A DNA stretch of 64,000 nucleotides, taken from Xylanimonas oleitrophica (GTDB lineage: Bacteria; Actinomycetota; Actinomycetes; Actinomycetales; Cellulomonadaceae). Positions 23,793 through 35,449 of this stretch are shown here, in pieces; position 1 is the first letter of the stretch, and the number at the start of each line of letters is the position of its first letter. The position numbers and the translations under genes are program-made. The notes beneath the pieces are model-generated. The model saw nothing but the letters and a program-made list of their open reading frames with translations, had not been told where the DNA came from and did not search any database. The stretch covers positions 284,243 to 348,242 of the forward strand of contig NZ_QKWH01000003.1 of NCBI RefSeq assembly GCF_003244315.1, read 5' to 3'.

Positions 23793-26700
23793 TCACGCGC
23801 GGGGCGAGGTGCGGTCGTCGTCCTCGGGCGCGCCGGCGCCCTCGGTCTCCTGCTCCGCAGCGCCCTGCTCGGCGGCACCGGTCTCGAGGGCCTCGTCGGC
23901 CTCCGCCTGCGCGGCCTCGGCGGACCGGTGACGGCGCACGCGCCGCACCACCCACACCACGGCCGCAGCGAGCAGCAGGCCGAGCAGCACGTCGACCGCG
24001 ATCTGCACGAACCGCCAGGTCGGCGGGGTGTAGCTGATCTCGGCACCGGTGGCGACGCCGTTCATGGCGTTGGAGTTGGCGACGGCGAACAGGATGTTGT
24101 GCGTCGCCTTGCGGATGTTGCTGACGCCCTCGGCGCTCGTGGTGTCCGCGAGCGACTTCATCGGCTGGAACGTCAGCATCAGGTCCGAGCCGGCCTTGAT
24201 GCCCTGGTCGGGGTACATGTACCCGTACAGGTTGAAGTCCGTGATGACGATGCCGCGGAAGCCCCACTCGTCACGGAGCACGGTGTCCATGAGCGGCACG
24301 GAGCCGCCCGCCCAGGTGGCGCCGACCCGGTTGAAGGAGCTCATGATCGCGGTCGCGCCGATCTCCTTCTCCGCCACGGTGCCCTGGTCGTCGGCGATGT
24401 AGCGCATCGGCGCCGAAGCCGTCTTGACCGTGATCTCGAACGGCTTCAGGTACAGCTCGCGGATGGCCTGCTCGTTGGCCCAGGTGGCCACGCCGTTGTT
24501 GACGCGGTTGGTCTCCTGGTCGTTGAGGGCGTAGTGCTTGACGTAGGAGTACACGCCCTTGCTGGCGGCACCGCTGACAACGGCCGCGCCGATCTTGCCG
24601 GAGAGCACGCCGTCCTCCGAGTAGTACTCGAAGTTGCGGCCCGCGAACGGCGAGCGGTGCAGGTTCATCGCCGGGGCGTACCAGCCGGACGCCCCGAGGA
24701 AGATCGCCTCGTTGCCGATCGACACGCCCATGTCGTGCGCCAGGTCCTTGCTCCACGTCTGCGCGACGAGCACCGCGGACGGGTAGGCCATGCCGGAGAC
24801 GGCGTCGTTGATGAACGAGCTGAAGCCGGCCGGGCCGTCGTAGTCGCCCGTGACCTCCTTGGCGATCGAGTTGATCGCGCCGGTGTTGTAGGCGCCGTTG
24901 AGGATGACGTTGGTCATCTCGCCGACGGTGAGCTGGTCGAGCAGGGCGTCCCACCGGGGGTCGTCGTACTCCAGGCCGCGCACGTCGATCAGGCCGAGGT
25001 CGCCGTCCTGGCCGGTGGCCGGCATGGTGGCGTCGGACTGGGCGGCGGCCGCCGCGGCGTCGTACTCGCCGAACGCGGCGACGACCTCGGGGGAGGCGGT
25101 GGCGTCGGCGGCGGTCGGGGCCGTGGGGAACGTGCCGGCGAAGTCGGCCCGCGACATGTTGAGGATCTTGCCGTCCTGCGGCGCGTCCACGAACGCGGCG
25201 CTGACGTCGTCGAACTGGTTGGTCACCGGGGCCTGGTCGGAGGCGCGGTGGTCGTCACCGGAGTAGACGACGGTGCTCTCGACCGTGTAGGGGATCGGCG
25301 CGACGCCGGCCTTGAGGGAGTGGGAGTCGGTCTGCACGCGCAGCTCGTAGGTGCCCTGCTCCAGCACGTAGGCCCGGTCGCCGCGGTAGTCGTAGGAGGC
25401 CATCTCCTCGACGGGCAGCGTCAGCGTGACCGTCTCGGACTCGCCCGGCGCCAGCAGGCCCGTCTTGGCGAAGTCGCCGAGAACCACCGAGGACTTCTCG
25501 ATGCCGCCGGGGGTGTACGGCGCGGAGTAGTAGAGCTGGACGACGTCCTTGCCCGCGACGGCGCCGGTGTTGGTCACCTGCACGTCGACGCTGATCTCGC
25601 CGTCGACGTCGCCGAGCTGGGTGCCCGCGACGGCCCAGTCGAACGTGGTGTAGCTCAGGCCGTGCCCGAACGGGTAGACGACGGCCTGGTCGTAGTCGAT
25701 GAAGCCCTCGACGGCCGCGGTCTCGTAGTACCGGTAGCCGACGTAGATGCCCTCCTCGTAGTGGACGAAGTAGCCGTTGCCGTCCACGCCGAGCGAGCCG
25801 TCCGACCACAGGCCGGAGATGTTCGAGTAGGCGAAGCTGCCGAAGTTGACGAAGGTCGGGTCCTGCGTGAAGTCCGCGGCGTACAGGTCCACGGTGCGGC
25901 CCGAGGGGTTGACGTCACCGGTCAGGATGCGGCCGAGCGCGTTGAGCCCGGACTGGCCGGGCGAGCCCACCTGCAGGACGGCGTCCACGCCGGCGTCGTG
26001 CTGGACGGTGCCGAGCTCCATGCTCGTGGAGGCGTTGACGACCACCACGACGGTCTCGAAGCTCTCCTTGGCCAGGGCGATCGTGTCGAGCTCGTCCTTG
26101 TTGAGCTCGAGCTGGTGCTGGCCGTCCACGTAGTTGTCGTCCCAGCCCGTCATGTCCTGGGCGAGGTCGCCGCCCTCGCCGCCACCGCGGCCGATCACGA
26201 CCACGGCCGCGTCGGCGTAGTCCGCGAAGCTCGCGCGGGCCTCGTCGGAGTACTGCGCAACGGGCATCTCACCGACGTCGTAGCGGGACTCCTCCGGCTT
26301 GTCCATCACGATGTCGGCGCGCGGCGCCTCCTGCGCGAAGGCGTCCAGGAGCGAGTACACGGTCTCGTTGACCTCGATGCCGGCGTTCTGCAGGCCGGAC
26401 CGGAAGTCGACCGCGGACGAGGTGTCCACCGAGCCCGAGCCGGCGCCGCCGTAGACCGGGTCGGCCGCGCCGCGGCCCAGCAGGGTGACCCGCGGGGCGT
26501 CGGCCGTCAGGGGTAGGGCGCCGGCCGTGTTCTTCAGGAGCACGATGCCCTCGGCGGCGATCTCCTCGACGAGGGCCTCGGCCGCGGCCTCGGTCTCCTC
26601 CAGGGTGGCGTGGTCGGCCTCGTTGTAGGTGGTGTCCCACCCCTCGGCGTCCTCGGTGTTGGTGAGCGTGTAGGTGCCCGTGCCGAGCTGGGAGGAGACC

Positions 26701-26828
26701 CAGTTGCTGAAGATGCCGAGGGCGATGTTGGCGCCCACGGCCAGGACGAGGACGAAGGACAGGACCGGGACCCAGACGGCCAGGAACTTCCTGTTCGACA
26801 TCGGCGGCTTTGCCGTGCGTGTGCTCAC
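23793..26828 (-). CDS. Membrane-anchored GH3 glycosidase with inverted domain order
   Basis: 1,011 residues. An N-terminal membrane anchor (FLAVWVPVLSFVLVLAVGAN, GIFSN) is followed by the domains normally found at the C-terminus. These are the alpha/beta sandwich (EGIVLLKNTAGALPLTADAP, RVTLLGRGAADPVYGG) and the fibronectin-like domain (YPFGHGLSYTTFDWAV, VTNTGAVAGKDVVQLYYSAP). Only then comes the catalytic barrel (MNLHRSPFAGRNFEYYSEDG, YVKHYALNDQETNR) with nucleophile Asp864 in IVITDFNLYG. A second transmembrane helix (WRFVQIAVDVLLGLLLAAAV) and an acidic Ala/Glu tail end the protein. The reversed order is known from Ruminococcus and Butyrivibrio GH3 enzymes. GTG 26828 has AAGGAG 8 nt upstream. 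The catalytic part probably faces outside. Confidence 0.88.
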   Translation of the reverse strand: MSTRTAKPPMSNRKFLAVWVPVLSFVLVLAVGANIALGIFSNWVSSQLGTGTYTLTNTEDAEGWDTTYNEADHATLEETEAAAEALVEEIAAEGIVLLKNTAGALPLTADAPRVTLLGRGAADPVYGGAGSGSVDTSSAVDFRSGLQNAGIEVNETVYSLLDAFAQEAPRADIVMDKPEESRYDVGEMPVAQYSDEARASFADYADAAVVVIGRGGGEGGDLAQDMTGWDDNYVDGQHQLELNKDELDTIALAKESFETVVVVVNASTSMELGTVQHDAGVDAVLQVGSPGQSGLNALGRILTGDVNPSGRTVDLYAADFTQDPTFVNFGSFAYSNISGLWSDGSLGVDGNGYFVHYEEGIYVGYRYYETAAVEGFIDYDQAVVYPFGHGLSYTTFDWAVAGTQLGDVDGEISVDVQVTNTGAVAGKDVVQLYYSAPYTPGGIEKSSVVLGDFAKTGLLAPGESETVTLTLPVEEMASYDYRGDRAYVLEQGTYELRVQTDSHSLKAGVAPIPYTVESTVVYSGDDHRASDQAPVTNQFDDVSAAFVDAPQDGKILNMSRADFAGTFPTAPTAADATASPEVVAAFGEYDAAAAAAQSDATMPATGQDGDLGLIDVRGLEYDDPRWDALLDQLTVGEMTNVILNGAYNTGAINSIAKEVTGDYDGPAGFSSFINDAVSGMAYPSAVLVAQTWSKDLAHDMGVSIGNEAIFLGASGWYAPAMNLHRSPFAGRNFEYYSEDGVLSGKIGAAVVSGAASKGVYSYVKHYALNDQETNRVNNGVATWANEQAIRELYLKPFEITVKTASAPMRYIADDQGTVAEKEIGATAIMSSFNRVGATWAGGSVPLMDTVLRDEWGFRGIVITDFNLYGYMYPDQGIKAGSDLMLTFQPMKSLADTTSAEGVSNIRKATHNILFAVANSNAMNGVATGAEISYTPPTWRFVQIAVDVLLGLLLAAAVVWVVRRVRRHRSAEAAQAEADEALETGAAEQGAAEQETEGAGAPEDDDRTSPRA

Positions 26829-27230
26829 TGCGCGTTGCTCCTTGCGAACGGGGTGCGCCCGGGCGTCCGTGCGCTGACCCATCGACGATGGTGGGTGGAG
26901 GCGCCCCGCGCTGTTGCGGCGCCCTCCGTTCTCTGCTCGGCAGGGGTGCTCCCGAGCGTCGAGCTTGAGGGCAGCCAAGCACCCGGCGTGGTGCGGCCGG
27001 GCTCGCTGCGCACAACCTGTCACGAGGCGTGCACGATCTGTCGTCCGGCGCGGCCGACGACGGACCCGCCGTGAGCGGTCGCACACCCGCGGTCCAGGGT
27101 CGAGCGCAGGGGACGACCTGAGAGGAGTCAGGGCCGAACCAGGGTTTTCTCAGGGAGACACCTCGTGTCCTCGGGGCCGGCGCCGGTGGGACGCTCGCCG
27201 CGAACCGTCGCCCAGACCAGGAGCACCTCC
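26829..27230. other. Divergent intergenic region between GH3 and ABC transporter genes
   Basis: About 400 bp holding the promoters of both divergent units. I see no clear palindromic operator or RNA element. AGGAG at 27219-27223 is the ribosome site of the ABC gene. Confidence 0.4.
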
Positions 27231-28027
27231 ATGTCCCACGCAACGCCTGCACCCTCGGCCCCGCGCCCCGCGAGCCCCATCGCCTCCGCACGCGGCCTGC
27301 GCAAGGTCTACGGCGACGGCCCCGCGGCCGTCGTCGCCCTCGACGACGTGGACGTCGACTTCGCCCGCGGTGCGCTCACCGCCATCATGGGCCCCTCCGG
27401 GTCCGGCAAGTCCACCCTCATGCACTGCATGGCCGGTCTCGACCGTCCCACCTCCGGGCGCGCCGTCGTCGACGGGCAGGAGATCGGCGGGCTGTCGGAG
27501 AAGCACCTGACGCGCCTGCGCCGCACCCGCCTCGGCTTCGTCTTCCAGGCGTTCAACCTGGTGCCCACCCTCACGGCCCGGGAGAACATCACCCTTCCCG
27601 TCGACCTCGCCCGCGGACGGCTCGACGAGGACTGGTTCGAGGAGGTCGTGGATGCCGTCGGCCTCGGCCACCGCCTCGACCACCGGCCCGCCGAGCTGTC
27701 GGGCGGCCAGCAGCAGCGCGTGGCCTGCGCCCGCGCCCTGATCACGCGCCCCTCCGTCGTGTTCGCCGACGAGCCCACCGGCAACCTCGACTCCGTGAGC
27801 TCCGCCGAGGTGCTCGGGTTCCTGCGCCGCTCCGTGGACCGCCTCGGCCAGTCGGTCGTGATGGTCACCCACGACCCGGCCACCGCCGCCTACGCCGACC
27901 GCGTCCTGTTCCTGGCCGACGGCCGGTTCGTGCGCGACCTCGAGGCGCCCACGGCCGACTCGGTCATCGAGGCCCTGCGCACCCTGTCGGCCCCGCAGGT
28001 GCCCGCCGGTGCGGGAGGCGTGCGCTG

Positions 28028-28028
<1 letters not shown>
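27231..28028 (+). CDS. ABC transporter ATP-binding protein (MacB/LolD type)
   Basis: 265 residues. Walker A is GPSGSGKST (54-62), the Q-loop FVFQAFNLVPTL, signature LSGGQQQR (156-163), Walker B VVFADEPTGNLD (176-187) and the H-loop VMVTHDPATAAYADRV. This subfamily drives FtsX-like permeases that export peptides, antibiotics or lipids instead of importing solutes. ATG 27231 (MSHATPAPSAPRPASP) has AGGAG 8 nt upstream and is preferred to an in-frame GTG at 27165. The permease start overlaps the stop by 1 bp (TGATG), so the two subunits are coupled. No regulator is adjacent. Confidence 0.92.
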
Positions 28029-30628
<2,600 letters not shown>

Positions 30629-30632
30629 GACG

Positions 30633-30662
30633 GTGCCGGGCCCGGTCCGCCGGGCCCGGCAC
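30633..30662 (+). terminator. Terminator of the ABC/FtsX operon
   Basis: A 13-bp perfect stem (30633-30645 with 30650-30662, GTGCCGGGCCCGG and its complement) and a 4-nt loop, 4 bp after the permease stop. It lies inside the reading frame of the convergent CtaG-like gene. Confidence 0.75.
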
Positions 30663-31523
30663 GTCCCGTCCGCCTGGCCCCGTGACGCCGCGCACGCCGC
30701 CAGCCGGCGAACAGCGCGCAGGCCAGGAGCACCTCGGCGACGTCGCCGCCGTAGTACATCCACTGCGCGGCGCGCTCGGTCGCCGCCGGTGTGTGACCGG
30801 CACCGGGCGGCAGCGTGCCGGCGTGGGCGTAGAGCCACTTGGCCAGGACGGCGTGCGCCGCGGCCGTGAGCACGAGCACGACGGCGCGCGTGGCCGTGGA
30901 AGGGCGCCGCGGCACCGGGTCGGGGCCGGCCACGGCCGAGGCGAACAGGCAGCCGGACGCCACGAAGTGCACGCTGACGAGCGCGTGCAGCCAGGGACGG
31001 TGGAGCGACGCCGCGTACAGGCTCGTGAGATAGAGGACGGCGAGGCCGCCCGAGGTCAGCAGCCCGGCGGTGACGGGGTGCGACAGCACGTGCACCGGCC
31101 GTGACCCCAGCAGCCGCGCGGTGCGGCGCCGCCAGGCCGGGCTCGCTGCCCCCAGCAGCAGGGTCACCGGGGCGGCCAGGACCAGCCCGAGCGGGGCGTA
31201 CATGCCCAGCAGCAGGTGCTGGACCATGTGGCCGGCGGGGTCGGCGTGGGCCGTGGAGACGAGCGGCGGGCTGACCGCGACGGCGAGCAGCAGCGCGCCC
31301 GCGCACCAGGCGGCGGTGCGCCAGCCGCTCCACGGGCGGCCCAGGGCGCCCCGCCGTCGCACGAGGCCCACGGCGTACGCCCCCACGAGGAGCACCAGGG
31401 TGACGACAGCCGGCAGCCAGGCCAGGACCTCGGCGGGGAGGGCGGTAGCCGAGGACCCCGGGTGGTGCCCATGGCCTCCCGGGTGCGCCGCGCGCAGGGC
31501 GAGCGGCTCCCAGCCCGCGGTGC

Positions 31524-32006
31524 TCACGGTGCCGGCGCAGACCCGGCAGCGGCGCCCTCGTGCCGGCTGCGCACCGCCAGGACCACCCCGACGGCCAGCA
31601 GCACCAGCGCGGCGCCGTTCCACGCCAGGTCGTAGGGCAGCAGGTCGACGTCGTACCGGATCTGGTGGACCCGCAGCACCTTGTGGTCCACGACGCCGTC
31701 GAAGAGCTGGAACCCGCCGAGCCCGAGGAACGCGCCGGCCCAGGCCGAGCGTGGGGCGAGGACGTGGCGGTGGCGCAGGTCGGCGAAGAGGAAGAACCCG
31801 GCGACGATCAGGACGAGCTCGGCCGCGTGCAGCAGCCCGTCCGAGACGAGCCCGACGGCAGGGGTGGAGCGGTCGTAGAACGAGTGCCAGCCCAGCAGCT
31901 GGTGGAAGACGATCTCGTCCACCGCCGCCATGACGCCCACACCGATCATCGCGGCGACCAGGACCGACCGGCGCCGCTCGAGCGGAGGCCGTCCCGGCGC
32001 CGTCAC
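31524..32006 (-). CDS. DUF2243 membrane protein
   Basis: 160 residues with four transmembrane segments. The family signature is visible: AAVDEIVFHQLLGWHSFYDR, DGLLHAAELVLIVAGFFLF, FQLFDGVVDHKVLRVHQIRY. The repeated histidines (FHQLLxWH, LHA, DHKxLxxHQIR) suggest a metal or haem role, but the function is not established. GTG 32006 is preceded by GGGGAGGG. The gene is coupled to the downstream CtaG-like gene through a GTGA overlap, a pairing also found in other bacteria that hints at a shared role in oxidase or copper handling (inference). Confidence 0.8.
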   Translation of the reverse strand: MTAPGRPPLERRRSVLVAAMIGVGVMAAVDEIVFHQLLGWHSFYDRSTPAVGLVSDGLLHAAELVLIVAGFFLFADLRHRHVLAPRSAWAGAFLGLGGFQLFDGVVDHKVLRVHQIRYDVDLLPYDLAWNGAALVLLAVGVVLAVRSRHEGAAAGSAPAP

Positions 32007-32059
32007 GCTCGCCCTCCCCAGGACGGGTCGGTGGGGTGCGGTGCTCCTAGGGTGGCCGG

Positions 32060-32563
32060 GTGCCCACGCGACTCCTCCTGCTGAGCGACACCCACGTCCC
32101 CACCCGGGCGCGCGACCTGCCCCCGCAGGTCTGGCACGCCATCGAGGCTGCCGATGTCGTGGTGCACGCAGGGGACTGGACCACCCCGGAGATCGCCGAC
32201 GCGGTCGAGGCCCGCGCCGCCTGCCTGGTCGGGGTGGCCGGCAACAACGACGGCCCGCAGCTCCACGCACGGTTCGGCGAGGTGGCCCGCACCACGATCG
32301 AGGGCCTGCGGGTCGCCGTCGTGCACGAGACGGGGCCCAAGCAGGGCCGCGAGCTCCGTGCTGACGCGGCGTTCCCCGAGACGGACCTGCTCGTGTTCGG
32401 GCACAGCCACATCCCGTGGGACACGGTCTCGCCGGCCGGGATGCGGCTGCTGAACCCCGGCTCGCCGACGGACCGTCGCCGGCAGCCGGTGGGGACGGTG
32501 ATGACGGTGACGGTCACGGACGGCCGGCTGCACGACGTCGTGCTGGTGCCGGTGGCGCGCTGA
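32060..32563 (+). CDS. Metallophosphoesterase, YfcE/MJ0936-like
   Basis: A 167-residue binuclear metal phosphodiesterase domain. Motifs in order are LLLSDTHVP (Asp-x-His), VVVHAGDWT, GVAGNNDG (in place of GNHD/E), VVHET and FGHSHIPWDTV, with a final LLNPGSPTDRR. The second Asn in GNND matches the YfcE/MJ0936 subgroup, which hydrolyses phosphodiesters in vitro; the natural substrate is unknown. The start at GTG 32060 (VPTRLLLLSDTH) puts the motif at residue 9-11, as usual. It is divergent from DUF2243 and convergent with the CDGSH gene. Confidence 0.87.
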   Translation: MPTRLLLLSDTHVPTRARDLPPQVWHAIEAADVVVHAGDWTTPEIADAVEARAACLVGVAGNNDGPQLHARFGEVARTTIEGLRVAVVHETGPKQGRELRADAAFPETDLLVFGHSHIPWDTVSPAGMRLLNPGSPTDRRRQPVGTVMTVTVTDGRLHDVVLVPVAR

Positions 32564-32568
32564 GCCGT

Positions 32569-32802
32569 TCACGAGAGGCTGCCGTCCTGCGGCTCGGGCC
32601 CGGAGCGGTAGCCGTTGACCTTGTGGGTGCCGTCGCACCAGGGCGGGACGGCGGTGCCGCCGCAGCGGCACAGGGCCACGGTGGCGCGGCGGCGGGGCAC
32701 GGGGCGGCCGTCGGCGTCGAGGATGGTGGCGGGTCCGCGCACGAGGAGCGGGCCGTCGGGGCAGGCGGTGACGGTGACCTGCGGGGTGCGCTCGTCGGTC
32801 AT
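32569..32802 (-). CDS. CDGSH iron-sulfur domain protein
   Basis: 77 residues. The [2Fe-2S] site is complete: Cys45, Cys47, Cys56 and His60 in LCRCGGTAVPPWCDGTHKV. The N-terminal half is a strand-rich stretch (VTVTACPDGPLLVRGPATIL). Single-domain CDGSH proteins carry redox-labile clusters with a histidine ligand. The start ATG 32802 overlaps the stop of the upstream glycosyltransferase gene (ATGA). It is the last gene of a three-gene operon with a haem-oxygenase-like diiron protein, suggesting that it may act as electron donor or cluster partner there (inference). Confidence 0.92.
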   Translation of the reverse strand: MTDERTPQVTVTACPDGPLLVRGPATILDADGRPVPRRRATVALCRCGGTAVPPWCDGTHKVNGYRSGPEPQDGSLS

Positions 32803-33899
32803 GCTGCCTCCTGGTCGGGGTGACTGTCGGGGTGACCGTCGGGATGATCGCCGGGGCGATCGTCGGGCTGGTGGTCCGGTTCGTGATCCGGGCTCCGGTC
32901 GGGGCGGTGCCGTGGTGCGGGCGCGCCGCGGTGCAGCCGACGGAGGTGATGGACGCTGTGGGCGGCCGTGCGCAGACGGGTGCCGGCGTAGGGGACCCCG
33001 CCGCGCAGGCGCCACCCGAGGGCGAGCCAGGAGCAGACGGCACGCTCGGCCACCCACAGCGGCGCCCAGAGGGCGGCGGTGGCGGGGAAGCGGGAGCGTC
33101 CGCCGGCGCGCCGGCGCCCGGCCTCGGCGAGGACGACGGCGGTGAGGGCGAGCAGCGCGGGCACGGTGGTGCGGGGCCGGCCGGGCGCCGGTCGTGCCAG
33201 AGCGGCGGCGAGCACGGGAAGGATCGAGAGCTCGACGGCGAGGCGGCCCGGCTGGGCGAACGAGTCGTACGCCTGGCGCACCCGCTGCTCGGCCGCCTTG
33301 CGCACGGTGGGCGGCCGCCGGGTCACGTACAGGTCCAGGGCGTGGTGCACCCGCCCGCCGCGCGCGGTGACGGTGCGCAGCAGCTCGAGGTTCTCGAACA
33401 GCACCCGGGGGTCGTAGCCGCCGGGCCCCAGGGCGCTGCGCCGGAACGCGAGGGTGCCGGGGTAGTCGCTGCCGAGGGCGCGGTTGAGCAGGCTGCGAGA
33501 GGTGTCCCAGCGTGCCTGCCAGGGCAGCGGGTCGTAGACGTTCTGCGGCACGACGGCGTCGGCGCAGGCCAGGAGCGCCACCGCGCGCCGCAGCGTCTCG
33601 CCGTCGTGACGCACGTCGTCGTCCGCCACGACGACGTGCTCGGCGGTGGTGGCGGCCAGGCCGGCGAGCACGCCCACGACCTTGCCGTTGGCGCCGGGCA
33701 GCGGGGCGGGCACCGGCACCACGCGGACACGCGGCCCCCAGACGGCGGCGTGCGCGGCACGCACCGACGGAGGGGAGCCGTCGGCCACCACCACGGGCAG
33801 CACGTCGGCCACCTGGGCCAGGTAGGCACCGAGCTCGGCGACGTCGGTCTCGAGCGCGGTGCGTCGCAGCGGCAGCAGGTAGACGGCGTCGGGCAGCAC
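32799..33899 (-). CDS. Glycosyltransferase (GT2-like) with an Asp/His/Pro-rich tail
   Basis: 366 residues. A GT-A-like fold is suggested by VYLLPLRRTALETDVAELGA, VLPVVVADGSPPSVRAAH, GANGKVVGVLAGL, then the DxD-type VVVADDDVRHDG (Asp93-95). ENLELLRTVTARGG and a C-terminal hydrophobic stretch follow. The last about 35 residues are a repetitive tail of Pro-Asp-His units (SPDHEPDHQPDDRPGDHPDG), which could bind metal. GTG 33899 is preceded by GAGGAGG. It lies 10 bp behind the diiron-protein gene and overlaps the CDGSH gene. Donor and acceptor are unknown. Confidence 0.75.
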   Translation of the reverse strand: MLPDAVYLLPLRRTALETDVAELGAYLAQVADVLPVVVADGSPPSVRAAHAAVWGPRVRVVPVPAPLPGANGKVVGVLAGLAATTAEHVVVADDDVRHDGETLRRAVALLACADAVVPQNVYDPLPWQARWDTSRSLLNRALGSDYPGTLAFRRSALGPGGYDPRVLFENLELLRTVTARGGRVHHALDLYVTRRPPTVRKAAEQRVRQAYDSFAQPGRLAVELSILPVLAAALARPAPGRPRTTVPALLALTAVVLAEAGRRRAGGRSRFPATAALWAPLWVAERAVCSWLALGWRLRGGVPYAGTRLRTAAHSVHHLRRLHRGAPAPRHRPDRSPDHEPDHQPDDRPGDHPDGHPDSHPDQEAA

Positions 33900-33909
33900 G
33901 GTGTCCTCC

Positions 33910-35064
33910 TCACGCGCCGGCGAGCGGGACGCGCAGGGCGCTGGCGCCGCGCTGCCACCGCTCCAGCACCCAGGCGGCGACGTCGCCCTCGACGGCGAGG
34001 CACACCGCCGCGCCCCACAGCACGTCGTCACGCAGCCCTGGCTCCTCCTCGGCCAGGCGGCCGGCCAGGTCGCGGCCCGCGATCTGCTCGTGCACGGCGT
34101 CGGCCTCGACGTGCTCGTCGAAGTACCACGTGGTGCCCTCGTCGTGGCCCAGACGGCGGAACCCGTTGCCGTACAGGCGGCTGGGGATCGACGACGTCAT
34201 CTCGAACGCGGCCAGGTGGCCCACGATCGCGCCGCGCAGCCGGCGGTGCAGCCCCAGCAGCGACATCGTGTTGACGGCCACCAGGGAGACGGCAGGCACC
34301 GCGTCGACGTACCGGCCGTAGCAGTCCTCCAGCCCCACCCCGCGCATCGCCCGGGCGAACAGCTCGGCGTGCATGCGCCCGGCCTGACCGCCGCCGTACT
34401 CGTCCGCCTGGATCTCCACCAGCGCCGCCTTGGGCGCCCCCGACAGCCGCGGGATGGCCCACGTGTGCGGGTCGGCCTCCTTGAGCTGGTACACCGACTT
34501 GAGGGCCAGGAGCTCGCGCGCCTGCTCGGCGTCGGCCTTCTTGGCCACGTACCGCGACAGGCTCGGGCCGTCGTCCTGCGCCGCCAGCGCGAACAGCCGC
34601 TCGGCCACCCCCGCGGCGTCGGTCGCCTCACAGGCGGGCTGGGGCACGCGTGCCCGCAGCGACGCCTCGAAGGGCCGCTCCACGCGTGCCCGCAGCGCCA
34701 GGAGCCCCGGGTGCCACTCCCACGCGTCGTCCACGCCGTCGACACCCCGGTAGTGCAGCTCGTACATCACCAGCAGAGCGAGCTGGACGTCCTCGGACAG
34801 CACCGCCTCCACCGCCTCAGGGCCCTCGAGTCCCGCCTGCGCCAGCGCGCCCGTGACCGGGGCCAGGAGCGCGTCGTCCGGGCCGCCCGCCCGCAGCGCC
34901 CCCAGCAGGGCCTCGCTCACCGGGCCGCGCGGCGCCGGCGCCGGCATGCGGCCGGTCGGCCCGTGCGGGGCGTCCGAGGCCGAGGTCTTCGGCCGCAGGG
35001 CGTGCGGCGCCGGTTGGGGGACAGGGTGCGGGACAGGGTTGGCAGGCAGGGACGTGGTGGTCAT
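33910..35064 (-). CDS. Iron-containing redox enzyme, haem-oxygenase-like diiron fold
   Basis: 384 residues. After a Pro-rich N-terminal 50 residues it is all helical. Candidate iron ligands are Glu102 in VMYELHYRG, Glu217 and Asp221 in ALVEIQADEYGGG, and the cluster Asp316, His318, Asp322 and His325 in YFDEHVEADAVHE. This spacing fits the haem-oxygenase-like diiron oxidases/oxygenases (HDO), a superfamily that includes UndA, SznF and CADD. The reaction here cannot be read from sequence. It is the first gene of the operon with the glycosyltransferase and CDGSH protein. ATG 35064 (MTTTSLPANPVPHPVPQP) is the only plausible start. Confidence 0.82.
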   Translation of the reverse strand: MTTTSLPANPVPHPVPQPAPHALRPKTSASDAPHGPTGRMPAPAPRGPVSEALLGALRAGGPDDALLAPVTGALAQAGLEGPEAVEAVLSEDVQLALLVMYELHYRGVDGVDDAWEWHPGLLALRARVERPFEASLRARVPQPACEATDAAGVAERLFALAAQDDGPSLSRYVAKKADAEQARELLALKSVYQLKEADPHTWAIPRLSGAPKAALVEIQADEYGGGQAGRMHAELFARAMRGVGLEDCYGRYVDAVPAVSLVAVNTMSLLGLHRRLRGAIVGHLAAFEMTSSIPSRLYGNGFRRLGHDEGTTWYFDEHVEADAVHEQIAGRDLAGRLAEEEPGLRDDVLWGAAVCLAVEGDVAAWVLERWQRGASALRVPLAGA

Positions 35065-35197
35065 GAGGTCTCCCGGTCACGGGGCGGAGAGGTCCGCCCA
35101 GGCGCCCTCGCGGACGCCGGCTGCTGTGGTGCCCGGTCATGCTGCGGCAGGTCGGTCCCGCTCGCCCGGTGACCAGCAGCGCCCGCGAGGAACCGGG

Positions 35198-35449
35198 TCA
35201 GGCCTCGCCGTCGTGCGCCAGGCCCTGACCCCTCAGGCCGCCGCGGGCGCTCGTGCCGTACACGGCCGACTCGTCCTCGACATGGTGGGCCACCCCGCGC
35301 TGCGCGGCCTCGGCACGGCCCGCCTCGACGGCGTCCTCGAGCGTGGCGAACGACCCGCCCACCACGTGGCCGCGCACCTCGTTGACCCACGCGCCGTCCC
35401 GCGGCACCGTGCGCACGTCCCCGTCGACGGGGTAGCCGGCGTCGTTCAC
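35198..35449 (-). CDS. DUF2188-like small protein
   Basis: 83 residues from ATG 35449. It contains RTVPRDGAWVNEVRGHVVGG, SFATLEDAVEAGRAEAAQRG and VAHHVEDESAV, the alternating strand-helix pattern of DUF2188-type proteins, although these usually have GGW-V. It overlaps the upstream ChaB gene by 4 bp (ATGA), so the two are cotranscribed. Function unknown; a general-stress context is plausible. Confidence 0.65.
   Translation of the reverse strand: MNDAGYPVDGDVRTVPRDGAWVNEVRGHVVGGSFATLEDAVEAGRAEAAQRGVAHHVEDESAVYGTSARGGLRGQGLAHDGEA

Noticed and set aside
21026..24037. Long plus-strand frame opposite GtrA and the first GH3 gene
   Set aside because: Low-complexity Arg/His/Ala/Val translation with no motif; it is a shadow of strongly supported minus-strand genes.
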